32,667 nucleotides of DNA from Plantago elongata (taxonomy: Eukaryota; Streptophyta; Magnoliopsida; Lamiales; Plantaginaceae). This document shows positions 21,821-32,667 of the stretch, piece after piece. The translations under genes and the position numbers were made by a program. The DNA is taken from contig JAYMSP010001404.1 in NCBI GenBank assembly GCA_036897095.1, positions 1-32,667 on the forward strand. Direction: 5' to 3'. The first letter of the stretch is position 1. Every line of letters begins with the position of its first letter. The notes under the pieces are model-generated. The model was not told where the DNA came from and did not search any database. It was given only the letters and a program-made list of their open reading frames with translations.

Positions 21821-22030
21821 ATGGAGAACCATAACAAAGATACTCATGGTGTTCAGAAGGAAGACAAACAGAGCAGAGACGTGAGAGGTGATATTCGTGA
21901 TAGCAGCAGCACAAGTAACAATAATAGAAGCGAAGATGAGAAATCGAAAAGTGAAGAGGTTAAGAGGCTTCCTCATCAACAAGTTCCACAGCCCAGCGAT
22001 TTCAACACAGAAGCTCTCGAGCAGCTGTGA
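21821..22030 (+). CDS. Small hydrophilic protein, 69 aa, function unknown
   Basis: Single-exon frame from the ATG at 21821 to TGA at 22028-22030. It reads MENHNKDTHGVQKEDKQ, then a Ser/Asn tract (DSSSTSNNN), then RSEDEKSKSEEVKRL and a C-terminus PSDFNTEALEQL. It is almost free of hydrophobic residues in its first 49 positions and is predicted disordered by inspection. There is no signal peptide or membrane segment. The upstream region has ABRE, RY and TATA motifs, so an LEA-like or seed-maturation role is plausible, but none of the LEA family signatures I know is present. A five-codon upstream frame (21706-21723) may lie in the leader. I do not recognise the protein. Support for it being real rests on promoter context and composition, not on homology. 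Confidence 0.55.
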   Translation: MENHNKDTHGVQKEDKQSRDVRGDIRDSSSTSNNNRSEDEKSKSEEVKRLPHQQVPQPSDFNTEALEQL

Positions 22031-22329
22031 TGGAACATGGATCAATCATGTCTCCAACTGATATATTTTATATTTTGTCATGCTCTTTTTTCTCAGGAGC
22101 CAGGGTGAAAGTGAGTACAGAGCGTTTTGTATTTTCAGTTTTGTCTGTAGATGTTTAGATTAACTTGTCTACTCTTTTGAGCTTTGTTGCTGTATTTTAG
22201 TTCAGAAAATTTGAAAAACATAAACCATGTGGCTCAAGGATAAATCCGCATCCAAAATCATTACATAGTAGAATACAACCAGTATAGAAGTTCAGACTCC
22301 GCCATTTTACCCAGTAATTAGTTGACAAG

Positions 22330-25300
22330 TTACTCCTTATGATGAATGGCAGCAGCTGCTATGGCATCTGTCTGAAGCTTGAACAATTGTGCATACTGTC
22401 CGTTTCTGTCGAGGAGCTCTTTATGATCACCAATCTGCACGAGTGATTTTGTTAATTGGATTGGGAATCAACTGATAAAATATCCAGAATATAATAAATA
22501 TTAGTCTACCGTGTGCAGTAAGTTGTAGACGATGCAGTTGAAAATGAATCATATGACTTAGAAGAATAATTTTATTTAATTTCATTTTTCGAAGTGATGG
22601 TTTACAAACTCATTTCTCGAGTGAGGTAAGGCAGCTTGCATATTATGTAATCTATAGTTTCAAGATAAATCATTATTAACAAACTTGGGCAACACCAAAG
22701 TCATACAGTATTTCTGAAGACAAATTAACCAAGATTGCATGTGCAGGTTAATGTCTTACTCTTACCTCAACAATCTCACCATTGTTCATAACCAAGATTC
22801 TGTCAGCTGATTCTATAGTGGATAACCTGCGGAAGTTCCAGTTATGATTTGCAAGTCTAATTCCCCAAAAACTCTATGATTAATTGATTATATACAGAAT
22901 GAAGGAAAACAAAACCTATGGGCAATTAATATAACAGTCTTCTGTGTTTCAGGGTCACTCTTCAAAGAATGAAGAATTTCCTGCATGAACAAAGTAAAGC
23001 ACCAAGCATCAGCAACAATTTGTGGTATAAACCCGATTCCTTTTTTGCCTTCTCAAAATCCTAATGAGATTGTAATACCTTGATAAACTCTTCATTTTCA
23101 GCATCAAGAGCGCTGGTTGCTTCATCGAGCACCAAAATTCTGGGATCTCTAAGGATAGCTCGTGCTATTGCTATCCGTTGCTTTTGCCCACCACTTAGCA
23201 GGTTATCACTAATGATGGTATCGTAACCACTAGGAAGGACAGAGATGAATTCGTGCGCATTTGCAACCTTTGCAGCATGTTCAATCTCTTCACATGTCAA
23301 GTCTCTTGGGCAACCATGACACAAGTTCGATTTTACATCCATATGAAATAGATGGGGTTCCTGCACAAAAAATGTTCAGATAACAATTCTCAAAAGGAAA
23401 GTTAAATACTGTGTCTTCTTTGATTCCAACCTGCCCAACAAATCCAACCTTTTCCCTCAGCCACCTGATGTTTATCTCTGTCAGAGGAATTCCATCGATA
23501 AAAATCTGCAGAAAAATAGGATGCATTAAGGGATGGATAAATCAACCAATACATTATGTTGTGGAGAAATAGATCAATATTCGGTAATTAACACTCTTAT
23601 TCATCGATAGGATGCCGTCCAAAGCATCTACAATGCAACTCTCTAATAGGAGCAAGCACACAACAATATTAAATGTTTATCCTGGGTCTTTGACTTCACA
23701 AAAGTACTAATTTTAATTATGGAAGTCATGGCAACTTAAGTTGAGAAATTATTCCTAAACGAATCTATCTAGTACCAGTCTTCGTTCTCATTGACCAATC
23801 CAGAAGTTACTTCCTGTAAAGGGCATGCTGAGCAAGTGGTGCTTACATTGAGACTCAGAATCACACAAAATGAAGGTATGAATACAGATAACAAGCTTCA
23901 TAGCTTGTATCTAGTGGCATGAATCGAACCATTTAGGAAATTAACCAAGAGGGAATGAAGGAATTAACAAATGCAACAGGTTCAAATTATGATTTATAAA
24001 TAATGAACTTGTTAGATTAGGTAATTAATTTCATTGTGGATACTTTCATGTGTTAGCAATACAGGAGAAAAAAAAAATTGAGTGTTTAATTTTGCGGTTA
24101 CCTCCCCACTGCTTGGTTCATAGAGGCGAAGTAAGAGATTGATCAATGTGCTTTTTCCGCTACCACTGAGACCAACCTTTCCAAAGCACCAACTTTAATT
24201 AGTATTTTGATACTTGGACAACTTAATTAAAGAGTTATAAGCAGATATGTTCTTACAACTGCAATAATCTCATTAGCCTGTATAGAGATGCTCACATTTT
24301 TAAGGGCAGGTACCTGCAACATTGTCAGAGACGCATGAATTGCAAAGACAACATTAGCCAGGGATTTCCATTGTAGAGATAGAAAGGTACCATATTTCTT
24401 GAGGGGAAATGAAAGGACACATTGACAAAGTCAACACTGCCTGTCAGCCTTTGCAGCTTTTTACCTGTATGTAAAGCAAACTCTGTAATAAAAAAAGTTA
24501 CCAAAATATGATATGGCCTCGAAGTGTTTCTCTACCTCTTGATAAGAATTCACTGCTGGGTGTGATATTCATTAATTGGAAAACTTTCTCACAGGCTCCG
24601 ACAGACTGAAGCAAGGATGCCATGTTGTCTTGCACCCTCCAAGCCGCATAAATCAACCACTCACAGTACAAGACATATTTGGTCAGTTGTTCAACAGAGA
24701 CCAGGCCAGTCATAATAGAAATTCCTCCTAAGAGGACAGCAAAAACCTACAAGCATGTGTTCAATACGTGAATAGACATATCATGTTACAGATCCTTGTA
24801 GATTACCCTCTTTGCAGGAGAAGTTTGCCATCAGCAGTAACAAACTCCAAAAAGATATTTGTCAAATGCAAGTACTATATGCTTATTGGAAGAAGAATAC
24901 CTGTGTCATTCGATACAACATCATGAAACTCATATTCCACAATCCATAAGCAACACTTTGCCGCAAGCCCACAAAAGTTAACCCATCAATCCACCCAGTG
25001 AACCTAAAGACAGATTGTATAATCAGATATGTATACCAAAGGTCAATATAGGTTGATCTAGAGAACATTTTGCCTCAAGTTAATAGTATTTAATTATATC
25101 TAGACTGAAGAAGTATAAAACAGATAATCTAAAACCTTTGAACTTCTTCTCTTTCTGTTCCATATGCTCGGACTGTTCTTATCAAGGTCAACGTTTCTTG
25201 CGCGACCTAAATTTCAAGGAACAGAAGCTTGCCTTTACTAAAACTGGCAGAGTCAGAGAGTGTAGAAGAAGTAAATGCAATTCTCGGATTTACTGCATTC

Positions 25301-27941
25301 GCGGAAGCAGCAAACTGTTGATCCAGCTTTGCTGCTTTTATCTGGTACCTTGCAGAAACAAAATGTTTATTTCTTAGAATGTTGAAACCAGGGTATAACT
25401 TTGTAAAAGGAATGCACATATTATGATAGAGCAGAGCAGCATAAGAATAACTGAAAAAACACAGTAAACATACATCAGTCATGGGCAAATGTAACCAATT
25501 ATCCACGCATTTTAAAAAACTAGTCGTATAGTACACAGGTCTACAAAGCTCATGACGTTAAATTCGGAGTTGAGCACACCAAAGTGACCATGCTAAATAC
25601 TAGTAAAACTACGAAAGTTATAAAATTGACGTAAGCAGATAAACCCAAGATCTCGTTTGATATCAATACATCATAAATCATAATACACCTTATCAAAAAA
25701 TGTGATCCATTACTATTTAATAATGTAAAAAATGTATCAGGGACCATATACAACAATTGGCAATAAAATCAGTAATACTAAACTGGAGCATGGAACAGGT
25801 CTAAAATCTTTCCACGAGATAAACTTATGGGTAAAAGAACCATAACTTTGTCATATATGTATTGTATTTCATTTGATCCTATAAACAAATACCTGAGTGT
25901 CAGGCACCGGTGATTATGTTGGGAAAAGCCTATGCATGCATACATAATGAAAATCACATGAAAGGCTATAAAATGAAGTGAACTAAGAAATGTATGAACA
26001 CTTACAGGCCATAAATACGAAATATCAGGGAGAGAACCAAGCATATGGCAAGTGATGATAGTGCTAGAGGCCATGATAAAACCATCAAGTTGATAAGTGC
26101 TCCAGTTCCCTACACAAATCGCTGGTTAGGTATTAAACAATTGCAACACAGGAAATAAAAACGATAGAAGAGATATCACAGCAATAAAAATAGCCACCTG
26201 TATGGAATTTCGCAGGATCAAATGTACATCATGACCAATTGTATGAGATAATCTCTGACAATCTGAACCAATCCTACTAGTTAAATCGCCAACAGTTTCT
26301 CTGTCAAAAAAGGATATATCCTACATCAAATCGAAACTCAACATGTTAGATTGCAAAAATATACAGGGGCCTGTTTCAGCAAGTCTCAAAACCAATTATA
26401 TATTAATCTAAAAAATATCTACCTGAAGAAGTACAGAACTGTACACAGTTTTCCTGAGTCGTTTAACCTGCAAAATGCAAATATCAAAGTAAATTAGATT
26501 GTGATTATATTAGATTGTGATTATATGATTGTATCCCTGATAATAAAAGGTTTAGGCAAGATTTTATATCTCAATGTGGTGTATTATACAACTTTGTTAC
26601 TTGTGCAATATTGCATGATGCAAATTAGAGGAGAAATAGACTCCAACTTGTTAGACGCACCATGATTACATTAGCAATGGCAAAGCACCCCCCTCGTAAG
26701 CCACTGCATTACAGGTACAAGCACGGGGTAAGATAAAAAAAAAAATTACAGAAAATAATGGAAGACTAATAGCCACAATAGAAAAGGAAATAATAACCTG
26801 CATACTCCCGAAAGTATACACAAGAAAAACAGAATCTTCACGTTCTGGTAAAATGCATTGGTTGCGCCATTTTGTGCCGAAAATATACATGTTGTGATTA
26901 TCGCCGGCATTGTTATCTCCGAAAGCTGCACAGGTAGAAAATATATGCATAAACTCTTAAGATCTTCCCACAGTGTACTGATATGTACCAACTTATTTGT
27001 AGTATGAGAGACCGCATCATAATCTGTACAGTCAAGTCTACATAGTTGGTTCTTTGCAAAAGAATATCCACAAAGAATTGCCAAAAATCATATCGTATGA
27101 AAATCAAAATTCTATCAAGGACTTGGTGAATTGGTGAATTGGGTAGTTATCACTTCATAATTTATTCAGATGAAATTAAATGAGATAGAATGCTCTTTGC
27201 TACGAATATATGTCCACTGGAAGGGAAATTTTCCAGAAAATAAACTTTTATCTACTCTGCTTTCTTTTTGTTTTATCCTTATTTCCAAGTAAAGCTCAAC
27301 ATCCAAGTAACTAGAAAGTTCACAGCATTCCATCATCACATTAACAATAATATTAATCATGCTCAATTAAACCGAAACTATCACTTCCAGCTACATGAAC
27401 ACAAGCCACAAACTACTTCCACAGATTAGGAGGATCGAAAACTAATAAAATAAGTAGATAACATTATTACACACACAAAGTAAATGGACGCACATACAGC
27501 TGCAATAGTCAGTGCGCAAAATGCTACGTACAAAATCCATCTCTCTTCAGCTACCAAAGCCCACATTTGGTGCAAAGTATTCAAAACAGTCACTGGCTTC
27601 CCCGTTAAAAATGAATCATCGAATTTCACTTTGTAACCGGACAAATTCCACCAACTTCCTCCAGGAGCTACTGCCCGGGCAAACTCAATCCATTTCTTAA
27701 AATGGTTGACAGTTTCATTACGTCCACTGGGAAAATCATCTCTCTTTCCCTCGAAAGCGCTTGAGGCTGAATTGAATCGAACTGATTGAGCTAAATTGAA
27801 ACCACCGAGCAGATGGATAGAGAGAAGTGGAGTTGTACATGGAAATTGGAATTTAGTTTCGGGTGTACAATTTGGGAATGAATTAGGGTTTCGACATTTG
27901 AATGTGGAGAGACTGTAGAGTTTGGTAGGAAAAGTGGCCAT
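22330..27941 (-). CDS. ABCB26: ABC transporter B family member 26-like (TAP1-type half transporter, plastid), 706 aa
   Basis: Eighteen exons on the minus strand: 27498-27941, 26798-26925, 26661-26703, 26423-26467, 26198-26320, 26006-26109, 25294-25348, 25136-25206, 24901-25003, 24536-24746, 24391-24464, 24257-24313, 24102-24176, 23431-23505, 23079-23360, 22916-22980, 22766-22826 and 22330-22434. All borders are GT-AG and the frame is continuous for 706 residues, close to the roughly 700 of Arabidopsis ABCB26. The Ser/Thr-rich N-terminus looks like a plastid transit peptide. One transmembrane domain (about 135-420) is followed by one nucleotide-binding domain: Walker [10 protein letters not shown] 488-496, Q-loop Gln536, signature LSGGQ 591-595, Walker B ILVLDE 611-616, H-loop His651. 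All ATPase residues are intact. As a half transporter it should work as a dimer, probably in the plastid envelope; the substrate is unknown. Short open frames along this span are intron read-through, not frameshifts. Confidence 0.95.
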
Positions 27942-27966
27942 TTGGGGATGAATAAACCCGGGCAAA

Positions 27967-27975
27967 CCTATATAG
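27967..27975 (-). promoter_or_regulatory. TATA-like box very close to the ABCB26-like start codon
   Basis: CCTATATAGG on the minus strand lies only 26-34 bases upstream of the ATG at 27941. Used as a normal TATA box it would put the transcript start at or just before the ATG. It may therefore not be the working promoter, or the leader may be extremely short. Confidence 0.35.
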
Positions 27976-28195
27976 GTGTGTCTTAAAACACATTTTTACA
28001 AGTTGGAATATTTAAATTAAATATTATATCATAATATATAATATTCATATTAAATTTCTACTTAATTAATTTTTTTAATATATTTAAATCAATCACGACT
28101 CTCAAGTATAAGTAGTGAAATAAGATTCTCTCACTAATAGTACTAATTGTAGGATACTTCTAATTTTTTCTAAATATCAATTTCTAAATGATGTA

Positions 28196-28449
28196 CTTTC
28201 TTCGTCCTGTACTAAATTTTTCAAACAATTTTTGGGTTTCAAAAAATAAAATAAGAATACTTTTTCATAAAATAATAAAATATGAGTAATTATATTTATA
28301 ACTGAGTGGCATGATACGTAATTTTAAAGCTATTGTCTAAATATTTTAATATTAAAATTGGTCTAAAAATGAATACAAATGAAAATGGAAAGCTTTAACA
28401 GATACAACAAAAATGACAAAGTGTGAAGTTTAGAACGGAACGTAATAAA
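28196..28449. mobile_element. Stowaway-like MITE (Tc1/mariner type), 254 bp
   Basis: The left end CTTTCTTCGTCCTGTACTAAA is a diverged form of the Stowaway end CTCCCTCCGTCC. The right end, on the opposite strand, reads TTTATTACGTTCCGTTCTAAA and pairs with it imperfectly. Both ends are flanked by TA (28194-28195 and 28450-28451), the usual mariner target duplication. The interior is AT-rich and non-coding. It lies about 250 bp upstream of the ABCB26-like gene. Confidence 0.65.
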
Positions 28450-28459
28450 TACTATTCTA

Positions 28460-29195
28460 ATTATAATCATTCCTATACTTTTTTGCAAAATCTCAGGTGA
28501 CCTGTTTATATTGTAAAAGTATGAAACAAACTAATATGTCCAAATAATTCCCCTTCAAAATAATCTGACGAGGGTTCAAATTTAACAATATGTTAGGGAG
28601 TTCTAAATTATTTTGTGGATCATAACTTAAATAGAATTTATGAAGTTTTGATATTTTAACATACAATTCATTATTTTATTATAAATATAACAATAAGATT
28701 CATTATGAGATTCCTAGAGCACTAGTTGTTTACAGTTTTCCTCTAAAATATATCCTAAATAATCCATTATATTATATTTAAGGGATTGTAGTTTTAGTTA
28801 AAAAATATATAAAATCTATTTTTAGTGTAAAATTACTAAATAAGCATGTAGAACCCATCAATTACACCTTAAATTTTTTGTAGTGAGTGCTCAAATGAAG
28901 GATTTTGTTTACACCAAAAAATGTATTTAGTGTGGACCCCACCAATTTGAATTTTTTAAGATTGTTACTTTTTAGTCTCTTTTTATAGTTTTATCCTATA
29001 TATAAAATAAAATTGAATTTTAAGATTCCAATCACAAATACTTTAAGAGCAATTTTGGAGGAGTTTCATTTTCCATCCTAAACTCATATTTAAGTTAAAA
29101 TTAATAAAAAAGAAAAAAAAACAAACAAAACTAAAGAATATTATTTCAATAGAGCCCATAATATTTCAGCCCTATAATTAAGCACTGACAAAAAA
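28460..29195. other. AT-rich intergenic stretch
   Basis: About 740 bases of very AT-rich sequence without a coding frame or RNA gene that I can support. It may contain eroded MITE fragments; I could not pair any ends. Confidence 0.5.
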
Positions 29196-29204
29196 CCATC
29201 TCAT

Positions 29205-29369
29205 ATCTCTCCAGGAGCAAAACGTTTCAGCAGCAAAGTAAATTTGTTTTTCTCCATTTCTCTTTACTTCTCTCGTCTAATTTCCTTCTTTACCAGCACA
29301 TTACTCTTTTGCCACCAGCTAAATTGTATCTCACCAAACATCACCATCTCTGCTGGACATGATCTGAGG
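29205..29369 (+). other. Possible transcribed first exon of an unidentified, perhaps broken, gene
   Basis: A pyrimidine-rich leader-like stretch (CTCCATTTCTCTTTACTTCTC around 29253-29273) ends at CTGAG/GTAAGTTTTCTG near 29369, an excellent plant 5' splice site. Downstream up to 29793 there is a GC-rich island and a short Lys-rich open frame starting at the ATG at 29620. That frame runs into a MITE at 29794 and stops inside it. No protein family is recognisable. A truncated gene or a non-coding RNA are both possible. Confidence 0.3.
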
Positions 29370-29793
29370 TAAGTTTTCTGCTACTTGATCTTTTATTTTC
29401 CCAAATATGCGTCAACTGTTCTGTTCACGAAATTAAGCAATTAACATCAAGATCTATGAAGCCTGGGGACGCGGATCTGCTGCTAGTCCCCGTGTGGGGA
29501 CGTCCCGGTCGCCGGAGACGTTTTGACGCTAATTCGTCCTAATTCTTCTTAATCCGGAAAAAACCAAAATATCAAAAACGAAATTGGAGAGATGGTGAAT
29601 GTGAAACCGTGTTATATTGATGGTTTCCAAGGATATCAGGTGTGTAGCTGTATTTGAGGAGATTGCTCTGTATCAGATTCAGAAATCACGTTTGAAGAAG
29701 AATAAGAAGAAGAAGGCAGCAGTTATGTTTTTGGGGGCCCATACTTTGTACTATTTAATGGGTTTCAATTTACTTATGTTATATATGGGCTTA

Positions 29794-30486
29794 GACCATC
29801 TCCACACCAAGTCGTTTCTACTGCAGCGTTTACGCGTCGACACGTCATAAAAAATTTTAAATCTTTTTATTTTTATTTATATATTATTCATATTATAAGA
29901 GTGATTATACGATAAAATTAATGAAATTGCATTTTTTTAAATTGTTTTATAATTTATTAAAGTTTAAAATTAAAAAAGGTATATATTTTTTTATTTTGCT
30001 AAAAACATATTTAATATATTATAATAATGTTTAGAATTCAAAATTAGTAAAATTGAACCATTAGAGGTTGTTTTATAATTTTAAATTTAATTAAGCTATG
30101 AAATTAGTTCGATATGGAATGATCAAAAAATAATCATAGTCTTTATTCGTAGATTTTCAAGAAACGAATCTGTTATAATTTTTATATATTTTTTACATTT
30201 ATATTTTTCGAGTTATTCAAGTTTGAAATTGGACAAAATATAAAATAAAAAAAAAAAAAAGTAATCTTCTTCTTCTTCCTTTACGTCGTCAGCTCCATTT
30301 CTTCTTCTTCTCTTCCTTTGCTTTTCATCTCCACCACCAATTCACCACATCTCCGCCCACTCCACCACCCACTTTCATTGTGAGCCCACCACCTGAAAAA
30401 AGAAAAAACATAAAATTCACGTGGCAGCAGCTGGTCCACGCCATGGCGTGGCACATGAACAGGCGTCGCGCCCCGTTGGGGCAGTC
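29794..30486. mobile_element. PIF/Harbinger-like MITE, 693 bp
   Basis: Left end GACCATCTCCACACC and, on the opposite strand, right end GACTGCCCCAACGGG are imperfect inverted repeats resembling the common plant GAGCATCTCCA ends. Both are flanked by TTA (29791-29793 and 30487-30489), the usual PIF/Harbinger duplication. The right part is GC-rich and holds a 16-bp perfect palindrome, CCACGCCATGGCGTGG, at 30436-30451; the middle is AT-rich. No transposase. The ends are diverged, so exact borders are moderately certain. Confidence 0.55.
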
Positions 30487-30489
30487 TTA

Positions 30490-32061
30490 TGAGACATTAA
30501 TTCACAAGAATTAATAATTCAATAGTATTGAAGTGTACAACAAAAAATCAATAGTTTTTATACTAAATATAAGATATATATGTAGAAAAATTAAACGTCT
30601 CCGTCCCTACTTTTTTAAATTTTGGCATCCAACATATCGTCTCCATTTTTGTGCTTCATAGATCAAGATTTGACCAAATATTAAGCCACTCGTAGATAAA
30701 TAAAGAGGACATGGATTATCGTAGTTGGGAGTAGAAAGATTTAACAAGGTTATCTCAGCAAGAGACGAACGGATGAAGCAATGAGAAAAGCGGTGTTGTT
30801 TGATGAAGAAATACGGGAAGTTCATAAATATTTGGATTAGTAAAAGTGTTGATATATTTAAATATTATCACAATTGTTATTGAGAGCTTTAATTTTTTAG
30901 GAGATGGTGTTAGATGCAATTTTAGTACTACAATTATAAGGTTCTACAAAAAATGCGCTAAGTCATTATATCACAAGTTCTCACTTAGGTTCCAAGCCAT
31001 AACCAATTGAGTTAGAAATTAGACCTCATTTCACCATGTAATTAGACATCTTCAATTTTACTTTAAACTCCATAAAACACTGAGGAGACAAATACCTCTT
31101 GCTATATAGCATTTTCCTTCTCTTAAAATGGAAGAGAATGGAGAAAAATTATACCATTATAAATTTGATTACAACGTCACCAACTAATAGGTGAATATTT
31201 TATAACGTAACTAAAAATTAAAGAATGAAAATGGGGCTTAAAAGAGAAGCCTCTGACTTATGAGTTATGAGAGTCCTTCGAAAAACTATTTCAGCAACCT
31301 ACATTGTCAATTTGAGGATCATACTACTTTGATGTGAGATTTAATTATTACGTATATTATATTCCTTTCATAACGTACTTATTGAGCTTCTAGATGGGTA
31401 ACTCAATGAATTGTACGATGTTATGAGACGCATCCCTCATGATTGAAGAAGGTACATATGATATTTAGAATGACCAAACTCCTTATTTAGATCCAATCCT
31501 TTAGACTTGTAGGGTCACATATGAATTAATTTGCATGAAACAAATATTGTTCTCGGTGAACTGTGAGGATCTCAACAATTTATGTTTGAAACCACTAAAA
31601 ATTACAGTGGGTTATCTACTTGAGTACAATTTATAGTAGTATACACTGAAAACAACTATGAACACAGTTAAAGGCTCAGGTTGTAAGGACAGGTACCAAA
31701 ATTAATAGGCAAAGAAATACTACTACTACTTATGAATTATCCCTCTACAATATCATCAGCTAAGTAAAACACTAAACACAGAAAGAATTCTTAATTCTCC
31801 ATCTCCTCCCCACCACAATTAATCCAAAAACACCATAGCCAGATATCCATCCAAAAAACCAGAGAAATTACAGCAACAAAAAATAAATAAAACCAAACAC
31901 ACTTGACAAAGAAATGAAATGTGTGGTAGGTAAATAAAGAGAGACCCCATTCCAAAATGTCCATATCACCTGGTCTCAAACTCTCAATCACACATTTCAT
32001 TCCATTACAAAAATCAAACAAAAAACCAAACACTCAAAAAAGACACACGGCCAACTCCCAG
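30490..32061. other. Intergenic stretch leading into the F-box gene
   Basis: AT-rich up to about 31750, with one A-box-like motif on the minus strand near 31000-31015 that I could not extend into a SINE. The last 200-250 bases (A/C-rich on the plus strand) are presumably the promoter and 5' UTR of the F-box gene. No other gene seen. Confidence 0.5.
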
Positions 32062-32667
32062 ATGGACACCCTTCTCTGCGACGAGCTCCTCCAAGAAATT
32101 TTCCACCGACTCCCTCCGCCGTCCTCCGCCGCCATCTCCCTCACCTCCACCCGCTTCCTCCGCCTCCTCCGCTCCTCCACCACCTTCCTCTCCCTCCACC
32201 TCTCCACCCCTTCAAACCCCACTTCATTTCTCTCCTCCCACCCTTTCCTCTCCTCCCTCTCCATCTCCGCCGATCATCACGGCGGCGACACTCTCATCCT
32301 CGCCGTCTCCGCCTCGTGCCCTAACCTCCGCCACCTCCGATTCCTCACTTCCCCTGTTTCAGCTTCCTCTCTACTCACTCTCTCAGCTGCTTGTGTTAAT
32401 CTCACTTCCTGCTCAATTTCAATCTCTCGCCCTTTCAATTTCAATTGGTTGGGATTTTTCACTTCGTTGAAAACTCTATCGCTTTTCTTCTCAAATTCTG
32501 AAAATTCGGAAATTGGTGGTGGAACTGGAGCAGACAGTGTCGTGTTGGATATCGATTTGGGGTTGGAGAGTCTTACGCTAAGTGGGATCGTGGGTGGAGA
32601 TTATGGGCTTGGCTATATTTGGAGGAATTGCAAGAAAGTCAGGAAGCTTCAGCTCAAAAGCTGTGAG
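32062..32667 (+). CDS. F-box/LRR protein, 5' part (runs off the right edge)
   Basis: An open frame of 202 codons without a stop runs from the ATG at 32062 to the last base of the window. Residues 1 to about 45 (MDTLLCDELLQEIFHRLPPP, then AAISLTSTRFLRLLRS) form an F-box, which binds SKP1/ASK in SCF ubiquitin ligases. Leucine-rich repeats follow: CPNLRHLRFL, LLTLSAACVNLTSCSI, FTSLKTLSLFF, LGLESLTLSGI and CKKVRKLQLKSCE. The protein probably selects a substrate for ubiquitination; the target is unknown. The first 270 bases are rich in C-ending codons and in CTC/TCC, with composition falling towards the window mean afterwards. Long open frames on the opposite strand here are shadows of this codon bias. 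The hormone receptors TIR1 and COI1 share this domain order, but no diagnostic match to them is seen. Confidence 0.9.
   Translation, partial: MDTLLCDELLQEIFHRLPPPSSAAISLTSTRFLRLLRSSTTFLSLHLSTPSNPTSFLSSHPFLSSLSISADHHGGDTLILAVSASCPNLRHLRFLTSPVSASSLLTLSAACVNLTSCSISISRPFNFNWLGFFTSLKTLSLFFSNSENSEIGGGTGADSVVLDIDLGLESLTLSGIVGGDYGLGYIWRNCKKVRKLQLKSCE

Noticed and set aside
25136-25348. Apparent frameshift or stop within the transporter after SANA
   Set aside because: A normal GT-AG intron (25207-25293) restores the frame to [16 protein letters not shown], so the gene is intact.
30985-31030. A-box-like motif (AACTCAATTGGTTATGG on the minus strand) suggesting a SINE
   Set aside because: No B box, tail or target-site duplication; could be part of an unrecognised repeat.
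32014-32462. Several overlapping Glu/Arg-rich open frames on the minus strand
   Set aside because: Antisense shadows of the C-rich F-box coding sequence and its leader.
1-32667. CRISPR arrays, operons, bacterial insertion sequences, rRNA or functional tRNA genes
   Set aside because: None seen; the window is plant nuclear DNA with spliced genes, and the tRNA-like sequences are SINEs.

Overview
The window is nuclear DNA from a flowering plant. Genes are split by many short GT-AG introns, UTRs and intergenic DNA are AT-rich, miniature transposons are frequent, and every recognisable protein belongs to a plant family (plastid half-size ABC transporter, D6PK-type AGC kinase, plant ARM-repeat protein, F-box/LRR protein). 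Gene structure and base composition fit a eudicot. I cannot fix the genus from sequence alone; an asterid is only an impression. I see no bacterial, viral or organellar gene block, and no cluster or operon-like system. The genes look like unrelated neighbours.

Layout. 1-1.5 kb: the first five coding exons (minus strand) of a glucose-6-phosphate 1-epimerase-like gene that runs off the left edge. 1.9-8.4 kb: gene-poor DNA with a complete, very short tRNA-derived SINE (2521-2619), a promoter-like patch near 3.8-4.0 kb, a large foldback element (about 6935-7696) and a Tourist-like MITE (7948-8200). 8.7-10.0 kb: a three-exon ARM-repeat gene (+). 11.35-14.1 kb: an AGC-VIII (D6PK-like) protein kinase (-) with a 5'-UTR intron. 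15-18.4 kb: intergenic, with a second SINE of the same family (16052-16148). 18.5-20.3 kb: a three-exon gene (-) for a 115-residue protein of no known function. 20.65-21.16 kb: a hAT-like MITE carrying a 33-bp minisatellite. 21.4-22.0 kb: an 84-bp duplication, an ABRE/RY-type promoter and a 69-residue hydrophilic protein gene (+). 22.3-27.9 kb: an 18-exon gene (-) for a plastid ABCB26/TAP1-like half transporter of 706 residues. 28-32 kb: AT-rich DNA with a Stowaway-like MITE, a possible orphan first exon and a PIF/Harbinger-like MITE. 32.06 kb to the right edge: the 5' part of an F-box/LRR gene (+).

The exon models were built by hand from splice signals, reading-frame continuity and family recall. 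Every internal junction in the four multi-exon models with a visible end keeps frame and gives a protein without internal stops. The most unusual items are the roughly 97-99-bp SINE family with two TSD-flanked copies, the small ABA/seed-promoter-like orphan gene, the uncharacterised 115-residue protein, and a cysteine-repeat insertion in the kinase activation segment.
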